Positions 9,114 to 18,472 of a DNA stretch of 64,000 nt are shown here, piece by piece (the stretch's first letter is position 1; every line of letters starts with the position of its first letter). Origin of the DNA: Actinomycetes bacterium (GTDB lineage: Bacteria; Actinomycetota; Actinomycetes; Actinomycetales; Dermatophilaceae); the NCBI GenBank assembly GCA_023420415.1, contig JAEZWF010000016.1:1-64000 (forward strand), read 5' to 3'. Made by a program: the position numbers and the translations under genes. Under the pieces are notes generated by a model. That model saw only the letters and a list, made by a program, of their open reading frames with translations, was not told the DNA's origin and did no database searches.

Positions 9114-10069
9114 ACGAGGAGGACCAGCTGCTCGCCGAGCTGCGGCCGGTGGCGTTCGCGATCGCCTACCGCATGCTCGGCAGCGTCACCGAGGCCGAGG
9201 ACGTCGTGCAGGAGGCGCTGTTGCGCGTGCACCAGGCGGTCGAGTCCGGCGAGCAGATCGCCTCACCGCGCGCGTTCGTGGCGACGGTGACGACGCGGCT
9301 GGCGATCAACGAGCTGAAGTCGGCGCGAGCGCGCCGGGAGAGCTACGTCGGCGCGTGGCTGCCCGAGCCGATCGTCACCGACCGCCTCACGAGTCGATGG
9401 GTCGGAACCGCTTCTGCACCAACGCGTTTCGAGGATCCGGCGCGGCATGCCGAGACGGCCGACTCGCTGTCACTCGCGATGCTCGTGCTGCTCGAGAGCC
9501 TCTCCCCCGAACAGCGTGCCGCGTTCCTGTTGCACGACGTGTTCGGCTACGGCTACGACGAGATCACCCGGATCGTCGACACCAGCGAGGCCAACGTGCG
9601 CCAGCTGACCAGTCGCGCCCGGGCGCGGGTCAGGGAGGGGCGACCGCGGTTCACCACGTCGCGTGAGCAGCACGCCGAGCTGGCGCGGCGCTTCTTCGCC
9701 GCGGCCGAGGAGGGCGACCTCGGCGGGCTCGAGTCACTGCTGGCCCACGACGTCGAGCTGACCGGTGACGGTGGCGGGAAGGCCCCTGCCCTGGCGCGCA
9801 CGCTGCGCGGTCGCAGCCGGGTCGCACACACGCTGCTCAACTGGCTCAAGCTGCGCGAGCGAGTGCCGGAGGTGTCGTTGCGCCAAGTCGAGGTCAACGG
9901 CGGACCGGGGGCGCTCTTCGTCGACGGCGACGCACGGGTGCTGGCCGTCTGGTGGCTGGACATCGCGGGCGGCGAGGTCGTCGGGGTGCGCTCGATCGTC
10001 AACCCGGACAAGCTCGCCCACCTCGGCGAGGTCGGCGACATCGTCGGGCTGCTGCGCGGGTCCCGCTGA
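9110..10069 (+). CDS. ECF41-family RNA polymerase sigma factor (SigJ-like)
   Basis: 319 residues. Sigma region 2 is AFAIAYRMLGSVTEAEDVVQEALLR (about 15-40). Region 4 is LSPEQRAAFLLHDVFGYGYDEI with the following helix (about 131-170). A SnoaL-like C-terminal domain follows. All three ECF41 signatures are present: WLPEP (83-87), DGGGK (220-224) and NPDKL (298-302). In this group the C-terminal domain replaces an anti-sigma factor and controls activity. It overlaps the epimerase gene by four bases and probably drives that operon from the TGTCACA promoter. The inducing signal is unknown. Confidence 0.93.
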   Translation: MNEEDQLLAELRPVAFAIAYRMLGSVTEAEDVVQEALLRVHQAVESGEQIASPRAFVATVTTRLAINELKSARARRESYVGAWLPEPIVTDRLTSRWVGTASAPTRFEDPARHAETADSLSLAMLVLLESLSPEQRAAFLLHDVFGYGYDEITRIVDTSEANVRQLTSRARARVREGRPRFTTSREQHAELARRFFAAAEEGDLGGLESLLAHDVELTGDGGGKAPALARTLRGRSRVAHTLLNWLKLRERVPEVSLRQVEVNGGPGALFVDGDARVLAVWWLDIAGGEVVGVRSIVNPDKLAHLGEVGDIVGLLRGSR

Positions 10070-10112
10070 CCCGGCCGGGTCCCAGCTGTGGCTACCCCGA
10101 TTATGACGCCCC

Positions 10113-10129
10113 GTTATGGATCGCATAAC
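10113..10129. promoter_or_regulatory. palindrome upstream of the amino-acid ABC operon
   Basis: GTTATG-GATCG-CATAAC, perfect six-base arms in an AT-richer patch, preceded by a further TTATGACG half-site at 10101. It lies 240 bases before the operon start, as expected for a repressor operator near a distal promoter. The 10130-10368 leader is untranslated as far as I can see and contains a GC-rich stem near 10190-10235 (GGTGC/GCACC core). The regulator is unknown. Confidence 0.5.
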
Positions 10130-10368
10130 ATCGCGTTCGTGGTTGATGACGCCCTCGAAGGACCTGCCGCTCGGCTCCTCGTCTGTCGGTAGCCGCGTGC
10201 CGGTGCACTGACAGCACCGCGCGCGGCCTGCCTCGCGTCTCCATCGATCTCTCGCCTGCTCCACCCCAGCCTGACCAGGCCCGTGCGCAAGGGCGCGCCG
10301 GGTCGATCGCCCACGCCCTGCACCGGTCCCCACTGGCGGACCAAGGGCCCTGTCCCCCAAGGAAACCC

Positions 10369-11220
10369 ATGTCTGCACGCTCTCGCCTTCTGTCCATCGC
10401 GTCCGTCACCGTGCTCGCCCTCGGCCTCGCCGCCTGCGGTGGCGGCTCGGGCAGCGACACCGCCGGCGGCACCGACGCCAACCCCTACGACCTGCAGCAG
10501 CCGGGCGTCCTGCGGGCCGGGACGCTCACCGACGCACCGCCGAACGTGTACCTCAAGGACGGCAAGTTCACCGGCTTCGACAACGACCTGCTGACCGCCG
10601 TTGCCGCCAAGCTCGACCTCAAGGTCGAGTTCGTCGGCACCGAGTTCAGCTCGCTGCTGGCGCAGGTCAAGACCCGCAAGTTCGACATCGGCTCGTCGTC
10701 GATCAGCATCACCGAGAAGCGCAAGCAGACGGTGGCGTTCACCAACAAGTACGACTTCGGGTTCCTCGGGCTCGACGTCCCGGCCAGCTCGACCGTCAAG
10801 GGGTTCGACCAGCTCTCGGGCAAGCGCGTGGTCGTCGTCCAGGGCACCGTCCAGGACGACTACGCCACCCGCACCAACCTCAACCCCGTGCGCGTCCCGG
10901 ACTACAACGCGGCGCTCAACCAGCTCAAGTCCGGCACCGCCGACGCCTGGATCACCCCCGCCGAGATCGGTGAGAAGTCGGCCACCGAGTCCGGCGGCAA
11001 GGTCAAGGCAGTCGCCAAGCAGCTGGACACCGGCGGCATGGGATTCGCTGTGGCACAGGACAACCCGAAGCTGCGCGACGCCGTGAACAAGGCCCTCGAC
11101 GAGGTCATCGCCGACGGCACGTGGGCCAAGCTGCAGAAGCAGTACTACCCCAGCCGCCCGATCCCGGCCGACTTCAAGCCCGGCAGCGGCACGGTCGCCC
11201 CGGCCGGCCTGGACAACTGA
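10369..11220 (+). CDS. polar amino-acid ABC transporter substrate-binding lipoprotein
   Basis: 283 residues. The N-terminus is a lipoprotein signal with lipobox LGLAACGGG (Cys at about 24). The rest matches SBP family 3: GVLRAGTLTDAPPNVYLKDGKFTGFDNDLLTAVA, then the SISITEKRKQTVAFT hinge. It should capture a polar amino acid outside the membrane and deliver it to the permease encoded next. AAGGA precedes the ATG. It starts a three-gene operon (binding protein, permease, ATPase). The specific ligand (glutamate, glutamine, cystine or other) cannot be set from sequence. Confidence 0.9.
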   Translation: MSARSRLLSIASVTVLALGLAACGGGSGSDTAGGTDANPYDLQQPGVLRAGTLTDAPPNVYLKDGKFTGFDNDLLTAVAAKLDLKVEFVGTEFSSLLAQVKTRKFDIGSSSISITEKRKQTVAFTNKYDFGFLGLDVPASSTVKGFDQLSGKRVVVVQGTVQDDYATRTNLNPVRVPDYNAALNQLKSGTADAWITPAEIGEKSATESGGKVKAVAKQLDTGGMGFAVAQDNPKLRDAVNKALDEVIADGTWAKLQKQYYPSRPIPADFKPGSGTVAPAGLDN

Positions 11221-11253
11221 TCCTCGGCCTGGACGACGACGAGAGGAGGGCCA

Positions 11254-12063
11254 GTGGACGTCCTGAACACGTTGTGGGAGACGTTCTTCGACTTCGGGGC
11301 CATGCGTGAGGCGCTGCCCGACCTGGTCGGCACGGGCCTGCGCAACACGCTCGTGCTGGCCCTCTTCTCCGCAGTCATCGGCACGGTCGTCGGCATGCTG
11401 CTGGCGATGGCGGGCCTGTCCCGGAGCCGGTGGCTGCGCTGGCCGGCGCGGGTCTACACCGACATCTTCCGCGGCCTCCCGGCGGCGGTGACGATCCTGC
11501 TCATCGGCGTCGGACTGTCGCCCGTCGGGCTGAAGATCTGGGGACCCAACCCGTTCCCGCTCGGCATCCTCGCCCTGTCACTGATCGCCAGCGCCTACAT
11601 CGGTGAGATCTTCCGGTCCGGCATCCAGAGCGTCGAGGCGGGTCAGCTCGAGGCGGCCCGGGCGCTGGGCTTCAGCCGTGGTGCCGGGATGCGGCTCGTC
11701 GTCGTGCCGCAGGGCGTGCGCCGCGTCCTCCCGGCCCTGGTGAACCAGTTCATCGCGCTCATCAAGGAGTCGTCGCTCGTCTACTTCCTCGGCCTGCTCG
11801 CGAGCCAGCGCGACCTGTTCCGCATCGGCCAGGACGCGGCGGCCAACACCGGCAACCAGTCGGCGCTGTTGCTGGCCGGGTTGTTCTACCTCGTCATCAC
11901 CATTCCGCTCACCCACGCCGTCAACGCGATCGACCGCCGCCTGCGCGAGGGGCGTCGCGGCGACGGTGGGCCGGCGGATCCGGCGCCCGGCGAGACCGGT
12001 CCCGGCGGCGCGGCCGACGACCGCGTCCGCGGACCGCTGGCACTCACCCAGGAGGCACATTGA
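11254..12063 (+). CDS. amino-acid ABC transporter permease
   Basis: 269 residues, GTG start behind GGAGG. The HisM/GlnP-type fold is clear: LVGTGLRNTLVLALFSAVIGTVVGMLLA begins the core, and the EAA loop reads QLEAARALGFSRGAGMRLVVVPQ. About five to six membrane helices. The C-terminal 40 residues are a Gly/Pro/Asp-rich cytoplasmic tail unusual for the family. The stop overlaps the TTG start of the ATPase gene. Only one permease is encoded, so it probably forms a homodimer. Confidence 0.9.
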   Translation: MDVLNTLWETFFDFGAMREALPDLVGTGLRNTLVLALFSAVIGTVVGMLLAMAGLSRSRWLRWPARVYTDIFRGLPAAVTILLIGVGLSPVGLKIWGPNPFPLGILALSLIASAYIGEIFRSGIQSVEAGQLEAARALGFSRGAGMRLVVVPQGVRRVLPALVNQFIALIKESSLVYFLGLLASQRDLFRIGQDAAANTGNQSALLLAGLFYLVITIPLTHAVNAIDRRLREGRRGDGGPADPAPGETGPGGAADDRVRGPLALTQEAH

Positions 12064-12821
12064 GCAGCCAGACCGCAGTCACGGCTTCGACCGTGAACGG
12101 CATCTCGGTCGCAACCCGCGACGTCCACCTCGCGTTCGGCCGCAACCAGGTGCTGCGTGGCGTCGACTTCGACGTGCCGGCCGCGACGACGACGTGCGTG
12201 ATCGGACCGTCGGGGTCGGGCAAGTCGACGTTGCTGCGCGTGGTGAACCGCCTGCTCGAGCCCGACCGCGGCGACGTCCTGCTCGACGGGCGCAGCGTGC
12301 TCGCGGACGACCCCGACCTGCTGCGCCAGCGCGTCGGGATGGTCTTCCAGCAGTTCAACCTGTTCCCGCACAAGAGCGTTCGCGCCAACATCACCCTCGG
12401 CCTCACCAAGCTCAAGGGACTGTCCAAGGACGAGGCCGACGAGGTGGCGCTGACCCAGCTCGACCGGGTCGGGCTGGCACACAAGGCGGACGTGCGTCCG
12501 GGCACCCTCTCCGGCGGTCAGCAGCAGCGGGTCGCCATCGCGCGGGCGCTGGCGATGGAGCCGCAGGTGATGCTCTTCGACGAGGCAACCTCCGCGCTCG
12601 ACCCCGAGCTGGTCAAGGGCGTGCTCGCCACCATGGCCGACCTCGCCTCCGGGGGCATGACGATGCTCGTCGTGACCCACGAGATGGGTTTCGCCCGTTC
12701 GGTCGCCGACCAGGTGCTCTTCATGGACCAGGGGCTGGTCGTGGAGTCGGGTGCCCCGGCGCAGGTCTTCGACGACCCGGGCACCGACCGCCTGCGCAGG
12801 TTCCTGTCGCAGGTGCTCTGA
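12060..12821 (+). CDS. amino-acid ABC transporter ATP-binding protein
   Basis: 253 residues, TTG start overlapping the permease stop and preceded by AGGAGG. All ABC motifs are visible: Walker A GPSGSGKST, Q-loop MVFQQFNLFPH, signature LSGGQQQR, Walker B VMLFDEATSALDP and the switch His in VVTHEMGFA. It matches the GlnQ/HisP group that energises polar amino-acid import. Last gene of the operon; a long hairpin follows. Confidence 0.93.
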   Translation: MSSQTAVTASTVNGISVATRDVHLAFGRNQVLRGVDFDVPAATTTCVIGPSGSGKSTLLRVVNRLLEPDRGDVLLDGRSVLADDPDLLRQRVGMVFQQFNLFPHKSVRANITLGLTKLKGLSKDEADEVALTQLDRVGLAHKADVRPGTLSGGQQQRVAIARALAMEPQVMLFDEATSALDPELVKGVLATMADLASGGMTMLVVTHEMGFARSVADQVLFMDQGLVVESGAPAQVFDDPGTDRLRRFLSQVL

Positions 12822-12852
12822 GCGCTCGCCTCCCTGACGTCTCCACACGCAA

Positions 12853-12890
12853 AGGTATGCCGCGTGGGCACCTGCCCGCGCGGCATACCT
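12853..12890. terminator. GTATGCC-type hairpin between convergent genes
   Basis: Inverted pair of GGTATGCCGCG: arms of 18 bases (12853-12870 and 12873-12890) with one G-T pair. It lies between the ATPase gene end (12821) and the aldo/keto reductase end (12925), where a bidirectional terminator would be. There is no T-run. Confidence 0.7.
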
Positions 12891-12924
12891 CTGCGTTGTC
12901 GGTGCGACGAAACGCGTTGGTGCG

Positions 12925-13935
12925 TCAGGCGACTCGCGTCTGGGGAGCGTTCTCCTCGGTCCTGCGCGGGTCACGCTCGACGACGTCACCCAGTGCCTCG
13001 TTGATCGCGGTCATGACCTCGGGGTCGAGCTTCACGCCGGCGGCCTTGGCGTTCTCGTGCACCTGCTCGGGGCGGGAGGCGCCGACCAGTGCTGCGGCGA
13101 CGTTGGGGTTCTGGAGCACCCAGGCGACGGCGAGCTGGGCCATCGTCAGGCCCGCGTCGTCGGCGATGGGACGCAGCTTCTCCACGCGGGTGAGGACGTC
13201 GTCGCGCAGGAAGCGCTTGACGAAGTCGGCGCCGCCCTTCTCGTCAGTGGCGCGCGATCCGGCGGGCGGCGGCTGACCCGGCTGGTACTTGCCGGTGAGG
13301 ACGCCCTGGGCGACCGGGCTCCAGACGATCTGGCTGATGCCGAGCTCCTCGCAGGTCGGGACGACCTCGTCCTCGATGACGCGCCAGAGCATGTTGTACT
13401 GCGGCTGGCTGGAGATGAGCTGGATGTTCAGCTCCTTGGCGAGCTCGTGGCCGGCGCGGATCTGGTCGGCGGTCCACTCGCTGACGCCGATGTAGAGCGC
13501 CTTGCCCTGCCGCACCACGTCGGCGAAGGCGATCATCGTCTCCTCGAGCGGTGTCTCGGTGTCGAACCGGTGCGCCTGGTAGAGGTCGACATAGTCGGTC
13601 TGGAGCCGCTGGAGGCTGCCGTTGATCGACTCCATGATGTGCTTGCGCGACAGGCCGGTGTCGTTCTTCCCGCCGGGGCCGGTGGGCCAGTAGACCTTGG
13701 TGAAGATCTCGAGGCTCTCGCGGCGCTCACCCGACAGGGCTTCTCCCAGAACGGTTTCGGCCGCCGTGTTGGCGTAGACGTCGGCAGTGTCGAAGGTGCT
13801 GATGCCGACGTCGAGGGCCGCGCGGACACACTCCTTCGCGACGTCGTTCTCGACCTGGGAGCCGTGGGTGAGCCAGTTGCCGTAGGTGATCTCGGAGATC
13901 TTCAGACCGCTGTTGCCGAGGTATCGGAAGTTCAT
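12925..13935 (-). CDS. aldo/keto reductase
   Basis: 336 residues, NADPH-dependent TIM-barrel oxidoreductase. Visible: MNFRYLGNSGLKISEITYG start, catalytic Asp and Tyr in FDTADVYANTAAETVLGEAL, Lys in EIFTKVYWP, and the DLYQAHRFD histidine motif. The overall pattern is closest to the potassium-channel beta-subunit-like AKR group. Substrate unknown. Single gene, divergent from the helicase-associated gene. Confidence 0.9.
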   Translation of the reverse strand: MNFRYLGNSGLKISEITYGNWLTHGSQVENDVAKECVRAALDVGISTFDTADVYANTAAETVLGEALSGERRESLEIFTKVYWPTGPGGKNDTGLSRKHIMESINGSLQRLQTDYVDLYQAHRFDTETPLEETMIAFADVVRQGKALYIGVSEWTADQIRAGHELAKELNIQLISSQPQYNMLWRVIEDEVVPTCEELGISQIVWSPVAQGVLTGKYQPGQPPPAGSRATDEKGGADFVKRFLRDDVLTRVEKLRPIADDAGLTMAQLAVAWVLQNPNVAAALVGASRPEQVHENAKAAGVKLDPEVMTAINEALGDVVERDPRRTEENAPQTRVA

Positions 13936-14063
13936 GGTCCCAACGTATGTCGAGTCGTCACGGCTCGCGTCGGTAGGTGCGCGGGCCCTTCGCAGGACGT
14001 CCTTCGCCCTCGCGTGTCAGGCGTCGTCCGTAGGCTCGCTGCGACGCCACACGAGGGGGCCAC

Positions 14064-16727
14064 ATGTCCGACTACCTGACCTGGTTGACGGGTCTCGACC
14101 AGCGCGAGCTCGCCACCGTGCTGCGCAACCGACCTGACACCCTGGCCGGCACGCCGTCACCTGACCTGTCCGCGCTCGCGTCGCGGCTGAGCCAGCGGCA
14201 CGGCATCGCCGATGCGCTGCTGCGCCAGCCCCGCTCCGCTGTGCAGGTCCTCGTCGCGCTCCTGCACGGCGGCGGGCAGGCGTCGCTCGCCACCACCGCC
14301 GGACTGCTCGAGCCGACGCCCGGCGGCGACCACGTCGAACGCGTGCGCTCCACCGTTGGTGAGCTCGCGGCATACGGGCTCGCCTGGCACGACCCGGCCA
14401 CTGACCAGGTCCACGTGGCTCCGGGAGTGGGCGCAGTCCTCGAGCTGCCCCCGGGCACTGCGGTGGGTGTGCCCGCGCGCTGGTTCGCAGACGGTGCGAC
14501 CAAGGCCTCGCTCACGCCGGTGTTGGTGGCGTGGGGGCTCGAGGTGCCTGCCACGAAGGCGGAGATGGTCGAGGCGCTGAGTGCAGTCTTCGCCGACCCG
14601 GCGCGGGTGGCGGCGCAGGCGGCCCGGCTCACCGCGGAGCACCGCGCGACCTTGACCTCCTACGTCGACGACGACAGCCCGGGCTACGACCTGGAGCGCT
14701 ACAACCGCCGAGTCGACGCATTGACCGCGGGGCGCGCCCTCGGGCTGGTCTTCCCCACCTATGCCGAGTATGCCGGCGACCTGCCCGCTGAGGTCCGAAT
14801 CGCCTTACGGGACAGAGCTTTTCCCTTCAGTCCTGTCGAACCGCCGCCCGCGTTGACGGCCGCCAGCGAGGAGATGGTCGCGCGTGAGGGAGCGGCGGCC
14901 CTCTCACAGTTCAACGAGGCGTCCATGGCCGTGCTCGACCAGCTGCGCGACACCCCGGCCAAGTGGCTCAAGAACGGCGGTATCGGAGCGCGCGAAATCT
15001 CCCGGGTCGCCAAGGCAGCCAAGGTCGAGGTGCCGATGGTGCGTCTCGTGCTCGAGTGTGCGTATGCCGCGGGCATCCTGCAGTGGTACGGCCCGCTCGT
15101 GAAGTGGGGGCCGACCGCAGCAACCTGGCGCGACCTCGACCCGGGCGCGCGGGTGACGCTGCTGCTCGAGGCGTGGCTGGGCCTGTGCTGGCCGGCGACA
15201 CGGACCCACGACCTGGCCGCGAAGGCCCTGCCCGTCGCCGACGAGGCCCGTCGTTGTGACCGGTGCCGGGCAGGGCGCCGGGCCGTCCTCGAGGCGTGGG
15301 CGGGTATGCCGGTCGGTCGCGGTGTCGACGACGCCTCGCTCGCGGGCGTGGTTGCATGGCGTCGACCGTTGCTGCACACCGAGCATCGCCAGGTGGTCGT
15401 GCGAGTCGAACCCGACCGGTATCCGTCGGCATACCGACGCGGACGCGGTCGAGGCGCGTGGAGCACGCGGGCGGTCGCGGACCCGATCGTGCTGCCCGGT
15501 GGGGCGCCGACGCTGGGGACGTTCGCCGACGAGGCGCGGATGGTGGGCCTGGTCGCGCATGGTGCAGCCACTCCCCTGCTCCGGGCGCTGCTGGCCGGCG
15601 AACGGGAGCAGGTCGTGGCGCTGGCCGAGGGCATGCTGCCGGCGACGACGGGGGTCGCGTCGTTCGGCTCCGACCTGACCGTGGTGGTGCCCGGCACTGC
15701 GTCGGGTGGGCTCAGCCGGCTGCTCGACTCCTGCGCCGATCGTGAGGGCCGGGGCGGTGCCACGACGTGGCGGTTCACGACCGTGTCGGTGCGACGGGCA
15801 CTGGATGAGGGCGTGTCGGCGCGGGAGCTCCTCGCCCAGCTCGAGGAGGTCGCCGGCGGCGCGCTGCCGCAACCGCTGGCCTACCTCGTGCGTGACGTGG
15901 GGCGTCGCCACGGTGCCCTGCGGGTGGCGGGAGCAGGGTCGGTGATCCGGTGCACCGACGAGGCGCTGCTGGCCGAGGTGGTCGCCGACCGCAAGCTGCG
16001 CAGGCTCGGGCTGGAGCTGATGGCCCCCACTGTGGCCGTGGCGGCCGTCGGAGACGCGGAGGTGCTCGCGGCGCTGCGGACGGCGGGATACCTGCCGATG
16101 CCGTGGACCGGTGAGCCCGAGAGCGCCACCGCTGCGTCGTCTGGCGCCAACCACGCCGAGGTCGCTGAGGTCGCCGAGGTGGTCGGCGCGTTCGGTGACA
16201 TCGACGAGCTCGGGGACATCGACTCGCGCGCCTTCGTCCCCGTCAGCGCTGCCGGGGTCGTCGACCTCACCTCGCGGCGGATGGCGCGTGACCGCTCGGT
16301 GGCACGGGCCCAGGAGACCCCGGACGAGCACACTGCCCGCATCATCGAGCGGATCGTGAACTCGACCATGCGCCAGTCGCGACCGGCTCCCCCACCGCCG
16401 GAGACCGAGGACCCGGGTGCTGCGGCCGCACGGCTGGTCGGGCTGGCCGTGTCAGCGCGTCGCCCGGCATCGGCAGATCCCGCGCTGGTGCGCGAGCTGC
16501 GCCGGGTCAACGGGGTGGTGAGTGACGACGAGCTCGAGCTACTGGCGGCGGCAATCCTGGCCGGGGATGCGATCGCGATCCGGTACCGCTCGGTCAGTGG
16601 CTCGGTCACCGAACGGGTGGTCTCCGCGATGAGCTACGCGGGCAACCTGCTCGAGGGGTTCTGCCACCTGCGCCAGGATGCGCGGACATTCCTGGCCTCC
16701 GACATCGAGGCCGTCTTCCACCCCTGA
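14064..16727 (+). CDS. helicase-associated domain protein with C-terminal WYL-like region
   Basis: 887 residues starting MSDYLTWLTGLDQRELATVL, typical of the large actinobacterial helicase-associated (XPB/Ssl2-related) proteins of 700-900 residues. The middle holds the helicase_C_3-like part (FGSDLTVVVPGTASGGLSRLLDSCADREG, then ELLAQLEEVAGGALPQPLAYLV). The final 70 residues (AILAGDAIAIRYRSVSG to SDIEAVFHP) resemble a WYL ligand-sensing domain. It lacks Walker A and B motifs, so it is probably a DNA-binding partner of an XPB-type helicase encoded elsewhere. A hairpin follows the stop. Confidence 0.82.
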   Translation: MSDYLTWLTGLDQRELATVLRNRPDTLAGTPSPDLSALASRLSQRHGIADALLRQPRSAVQVLVALLHGGGQASLATTAGLLEPTPGGDHVERVRSTVGELAAYGLAWHDPATDQVHVAPGVGAVLELPPGTAVGVPARWFADGATKASLTPVLVAWGLEVPATKAEMVEALSAVFADPARVAAQAARLTAEHRATLTSYVDDDSPGYDLERYNRRVDALTAGRALGLVFPTYAEYAGDLPAEVRIALRDRAFPFSPVEPPPALTAASEEMVAREGAAALSQFNEASMAVLDQLRDTPAKWLKNGGIGAREISRVAKAAKVEVPMVRLVLECAYAAGILQWYGPLVKWGPTAATWRDLDPGARVTLLLEAWLGLCWPATRTHDLAAKALPVADEARRCDRCRAGRRAVLEAWAGMPVGRGVDDASLAGVVAWRRPLLHTEHRQVVVRVEPDRYPSAYRRGRGRGAWSTRAVADPIVLPGGAPTLGTFADEARMVGLVAHGAATPLLRALLAGEREQVVALAEGMLPATTGVASFGSDLTVVVPGTASGGLSRLLDSCADREGRGGATTWRFTTVSVRRALDEGVSARELLAQLEEVAGGALPQPLAYLVRDVGRRHGALRVAGAGSVIRCTDEALLAEVVADRKLRRLGLELMAPTVAVAAVGDAEVLAALRTAGYLPMPWTGEPESATAASSGANHAEVAEVAEVVGAFGDIDELGDIDSRAFVPVSAAGVVDLTSRRMARDRSVARAQETPDEHTARIIERIVNSTMRQSRPAPPPPETEDPGAAAARLVGLAVSARRPASADPALVRELRRVNGVVSDDELELLAAAILAGDAIAIRYRSVSGSVTERVVSAMSYAGNLLEGFCHLRQDARTFLASDIEAVFHP

Positions 16728-16754
16728 CTCGCCACGCGGCGAGGACTTCGCCTC

Positions 16755-16798
16755 ACGGGATGCCAGGGGCGCAGCAGAGTGCGCTTCTGGCATCCCGT
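16755..16798. terminator. strong hairpin between convergent genes
   Basis: ACGGGATGCCAG pairs perfectly with CTGGCATCCCGT, and a second stem (GCGCA/TGCGC) sits inside. It lies between the helicase-associated gene end (16727) and the secreted-protein gene end (16859). Confidence 0.7.
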
Positions 16799-16858
16799 TG
16801 ATCCGCCTGCAGGTCAGCAGCGCCCCGGCCAGCTGGCCAGCGAGCTATGCGTGCATCC

Positions 16859-17794
16859 TCACCGGGTGACCAGACGGGCCTCGGCGGTCTTGACCTGGAG
16901 GGCTTCTGGGGTCCCTTGGATGACGACCTCAGCGGGGATGTCGACCCACTCGCCACCGTTCACCCGGAACTGGCCGCCGTAGGTGACGTCGGCACGCACC
17001 TGGACGGTGCCGGGCTTGGCGTACTCCTTGGTGATGTCGCCCTCGGGGTACGGTCCGCCCAGCGACTCGGTCGGGCCGCTCGAGCTGCCATCGCCGTAGA
17101 TGTAGTTGGCGGACCTGAACACCGGCCGGATCTCCACGTTGAAGCCAGCCACCGTCGCGGGGTCGGGCTTGTCGATCTCGTCCGGCTCGAAGCCGGCCTC
17201 CGGCCAGACCACCTCGAAGTAGGTCGGCAGCGTCACGAGCGTGACGTTGCCCTTCGGCTGGATGTTCACCGCCGGCTTGGCGAACTTCGTGTCATGGAAC
17301 GCCGCCAGGATCAACTGCATCGTGAGCACCGGGCGCGCGGGCGCTCCAGGCGCCTCCTGCGGGAAGCACGTGGTTCCGTAGTGCTCCCAGGCGCCCACTG
17401 CCGCGCCGGACGCATCGATCTCCCGTCGGAAGAGCTTTACTGCGGGGCCGAGTCCCTGCTCAGGCGAGTTGCCGGCGCAGGCGGCGACGGCTTGGGGACA
17501 GAAGTCATCCGTCACTGGCGTATCGGGGGTGTTGGACCCACAGTCCGCCACTGAGGCGCGCTGATACCGCTTGCCCTTCTTGGTGGCCCGTTCCCTCGCG
17601 GCTTGCTGCTTGATCTCCTGCAGCCCTTCAACGCCAAGGAGCTCCATGCGCACTCCGTCGTCGAGCGTTGAGGAGCCCCAACCTCCCCCCGTCTGCGCAC
17701 CCGCGGGAGTGACATCGATTCCTGCGCCAAGCAGGGTGAGCAATATCGCGCACGTCAGGCGATGCCGTACACCAGCCACGACTTGTCCTCCCAT
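16859..17794 (-). CDS. secreted hypothetical protein
   Basis: 311 residues with a signal peptide (basic start, hydrophobic LTCAILLTLLGAGIDV, cleavage near AGAQ). The mature part has four Cys residues in pairs (DCGSN, DDFCPQAVAACAG, TTCFP), an aromatic beta-rich centre (VTLVTLPTYFEVVWPEAGF), and GGPYPEGDITKEY near the end. It resembles actinobacterial secreted proteins of unknown function. Its start overlaps the upstream lipoprotein gene by 40 bases, so the two are coupled and probably work together at the cell surface. An internal GTG is an alternative start. Confidence 0.7.
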   Translation of the reverse strand: MGGQVVAGVRHRLTCAILLTLLGAGIDVTPAGAQTGGGWGSSTLDDGVRMELLGVEGLQEIKQQAARERATKKGKRYQRASVADCGSNTPDTPVTDDFCPQAVAACAGNSPEQGLGPAVKLFRREIDASGAAVGAWEHYGTTCFPQEAPGAPARPVLTMQLILAAFHDTKFAKPAVNIQPKGNVTLVTLPTYFEVVWPEAGFEPDEIDKPDPATVAGFNVEIRPVFRSANYIYGDGSSSGPTESLGGPYPEGDITKEYAKPGTVQVRADVTYGGQFRVNGGEWVDIPAEVVIQGTPEALQVKTAEARLVTR

Positions 17795-18357
17795 ACCAGG
17801 TCCATGGTCCGCGCCAGCTTCTTCGATGGGTCCGTCGAGACGACCTTCCCGGCTCGGTCGAGGATGTCCACGCGATGCTGGACCAACTGGATGCGTAGGC
17901 GTTGACGTCCACCAGGTGCGCCTTCCAGCGGCACCACCTCAGTCACGGTCACGGGGTCGGACTCGTAGCGCTGGCCCTTGCTCTTCAGCTCAGCAGCCGT
18001 CTCCTGCAGTGACTTGCAGGACAGGCAACCCTTTTCGCTCAGCGGCGGCAGAAGAGTGGTGTCGGGCCGGACCCACGCCTCGTTGGACTGCTCGATGAAG
18101 TACTCCGCGAAGGCGGCCGCGCCTTCGGGGGTGTGCTTCTGTGCTTCGGGTGGGAGCTTGGCCGGGTCGATCGTGGGCGATCCCGTGGCTGTGGTCGCAC
18201 TGCTCGACGGCGTACTCGTCGACGTCGTGCTGTTGCTCGACGAACTCGACGAACTCGTCGAAGTCGTCGGCGGGTCGTCCCCGCCACCGGTGCAGGCACC
18301 CAACCCGAGCGCGAGCGCCCCGGCCGCGACCGCGGCATACCAACGTCGAGCGGACAC
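17755..18357 (-). CDS. DUF6318-like lipoprotein
   Basis: 200 residues from a GTG at 18357 behind GGGAGGGGAG. Lipobox LALGLGACTGGG, then a Ser/Thr linker, then a domain with AAAFAEYFIEQSNEAWV, an EKGCLSCKSL Cys pair and a terminal DLVWEDKSWLVYGIA strand. The PEGAAAFAEYFI and GC-x-x-C features match DUF6318-type actinobacterial lipoproteins. Anchored on the outer face of the membrane. Cotranscribed with the next secreted protein. Confidence 0.75.
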   Translation of the reverse strand: MSARRWYAAVAAGALALGLGACTGGGDDPPTTSTSSSSSSSNSTTSTSTPSSSATTATGSPTIDPAKLPPEAQKHTPEGAAAFAEYFIEQSNEAWVRPDTTLLPPLSEKGCLSCKSLQETAAELKSKGQRYESDPVTVTEVVPLEGAPGGRQRLRIQLVQHRVDILDRAGKVVSTDPSKKLARTMDLVWEDKSWLVYGIA

Positions 18358-18472
18358 TGATCGACTCCCCTCCCGGCACGCACGAACGCACCGATTTGGC
18401 CGCGAGTCTAGCCAAATCGACGCAAGCGACCACCCGCCATCCACAGGGGCGCGGGCCACCCGCACGTCGGCG

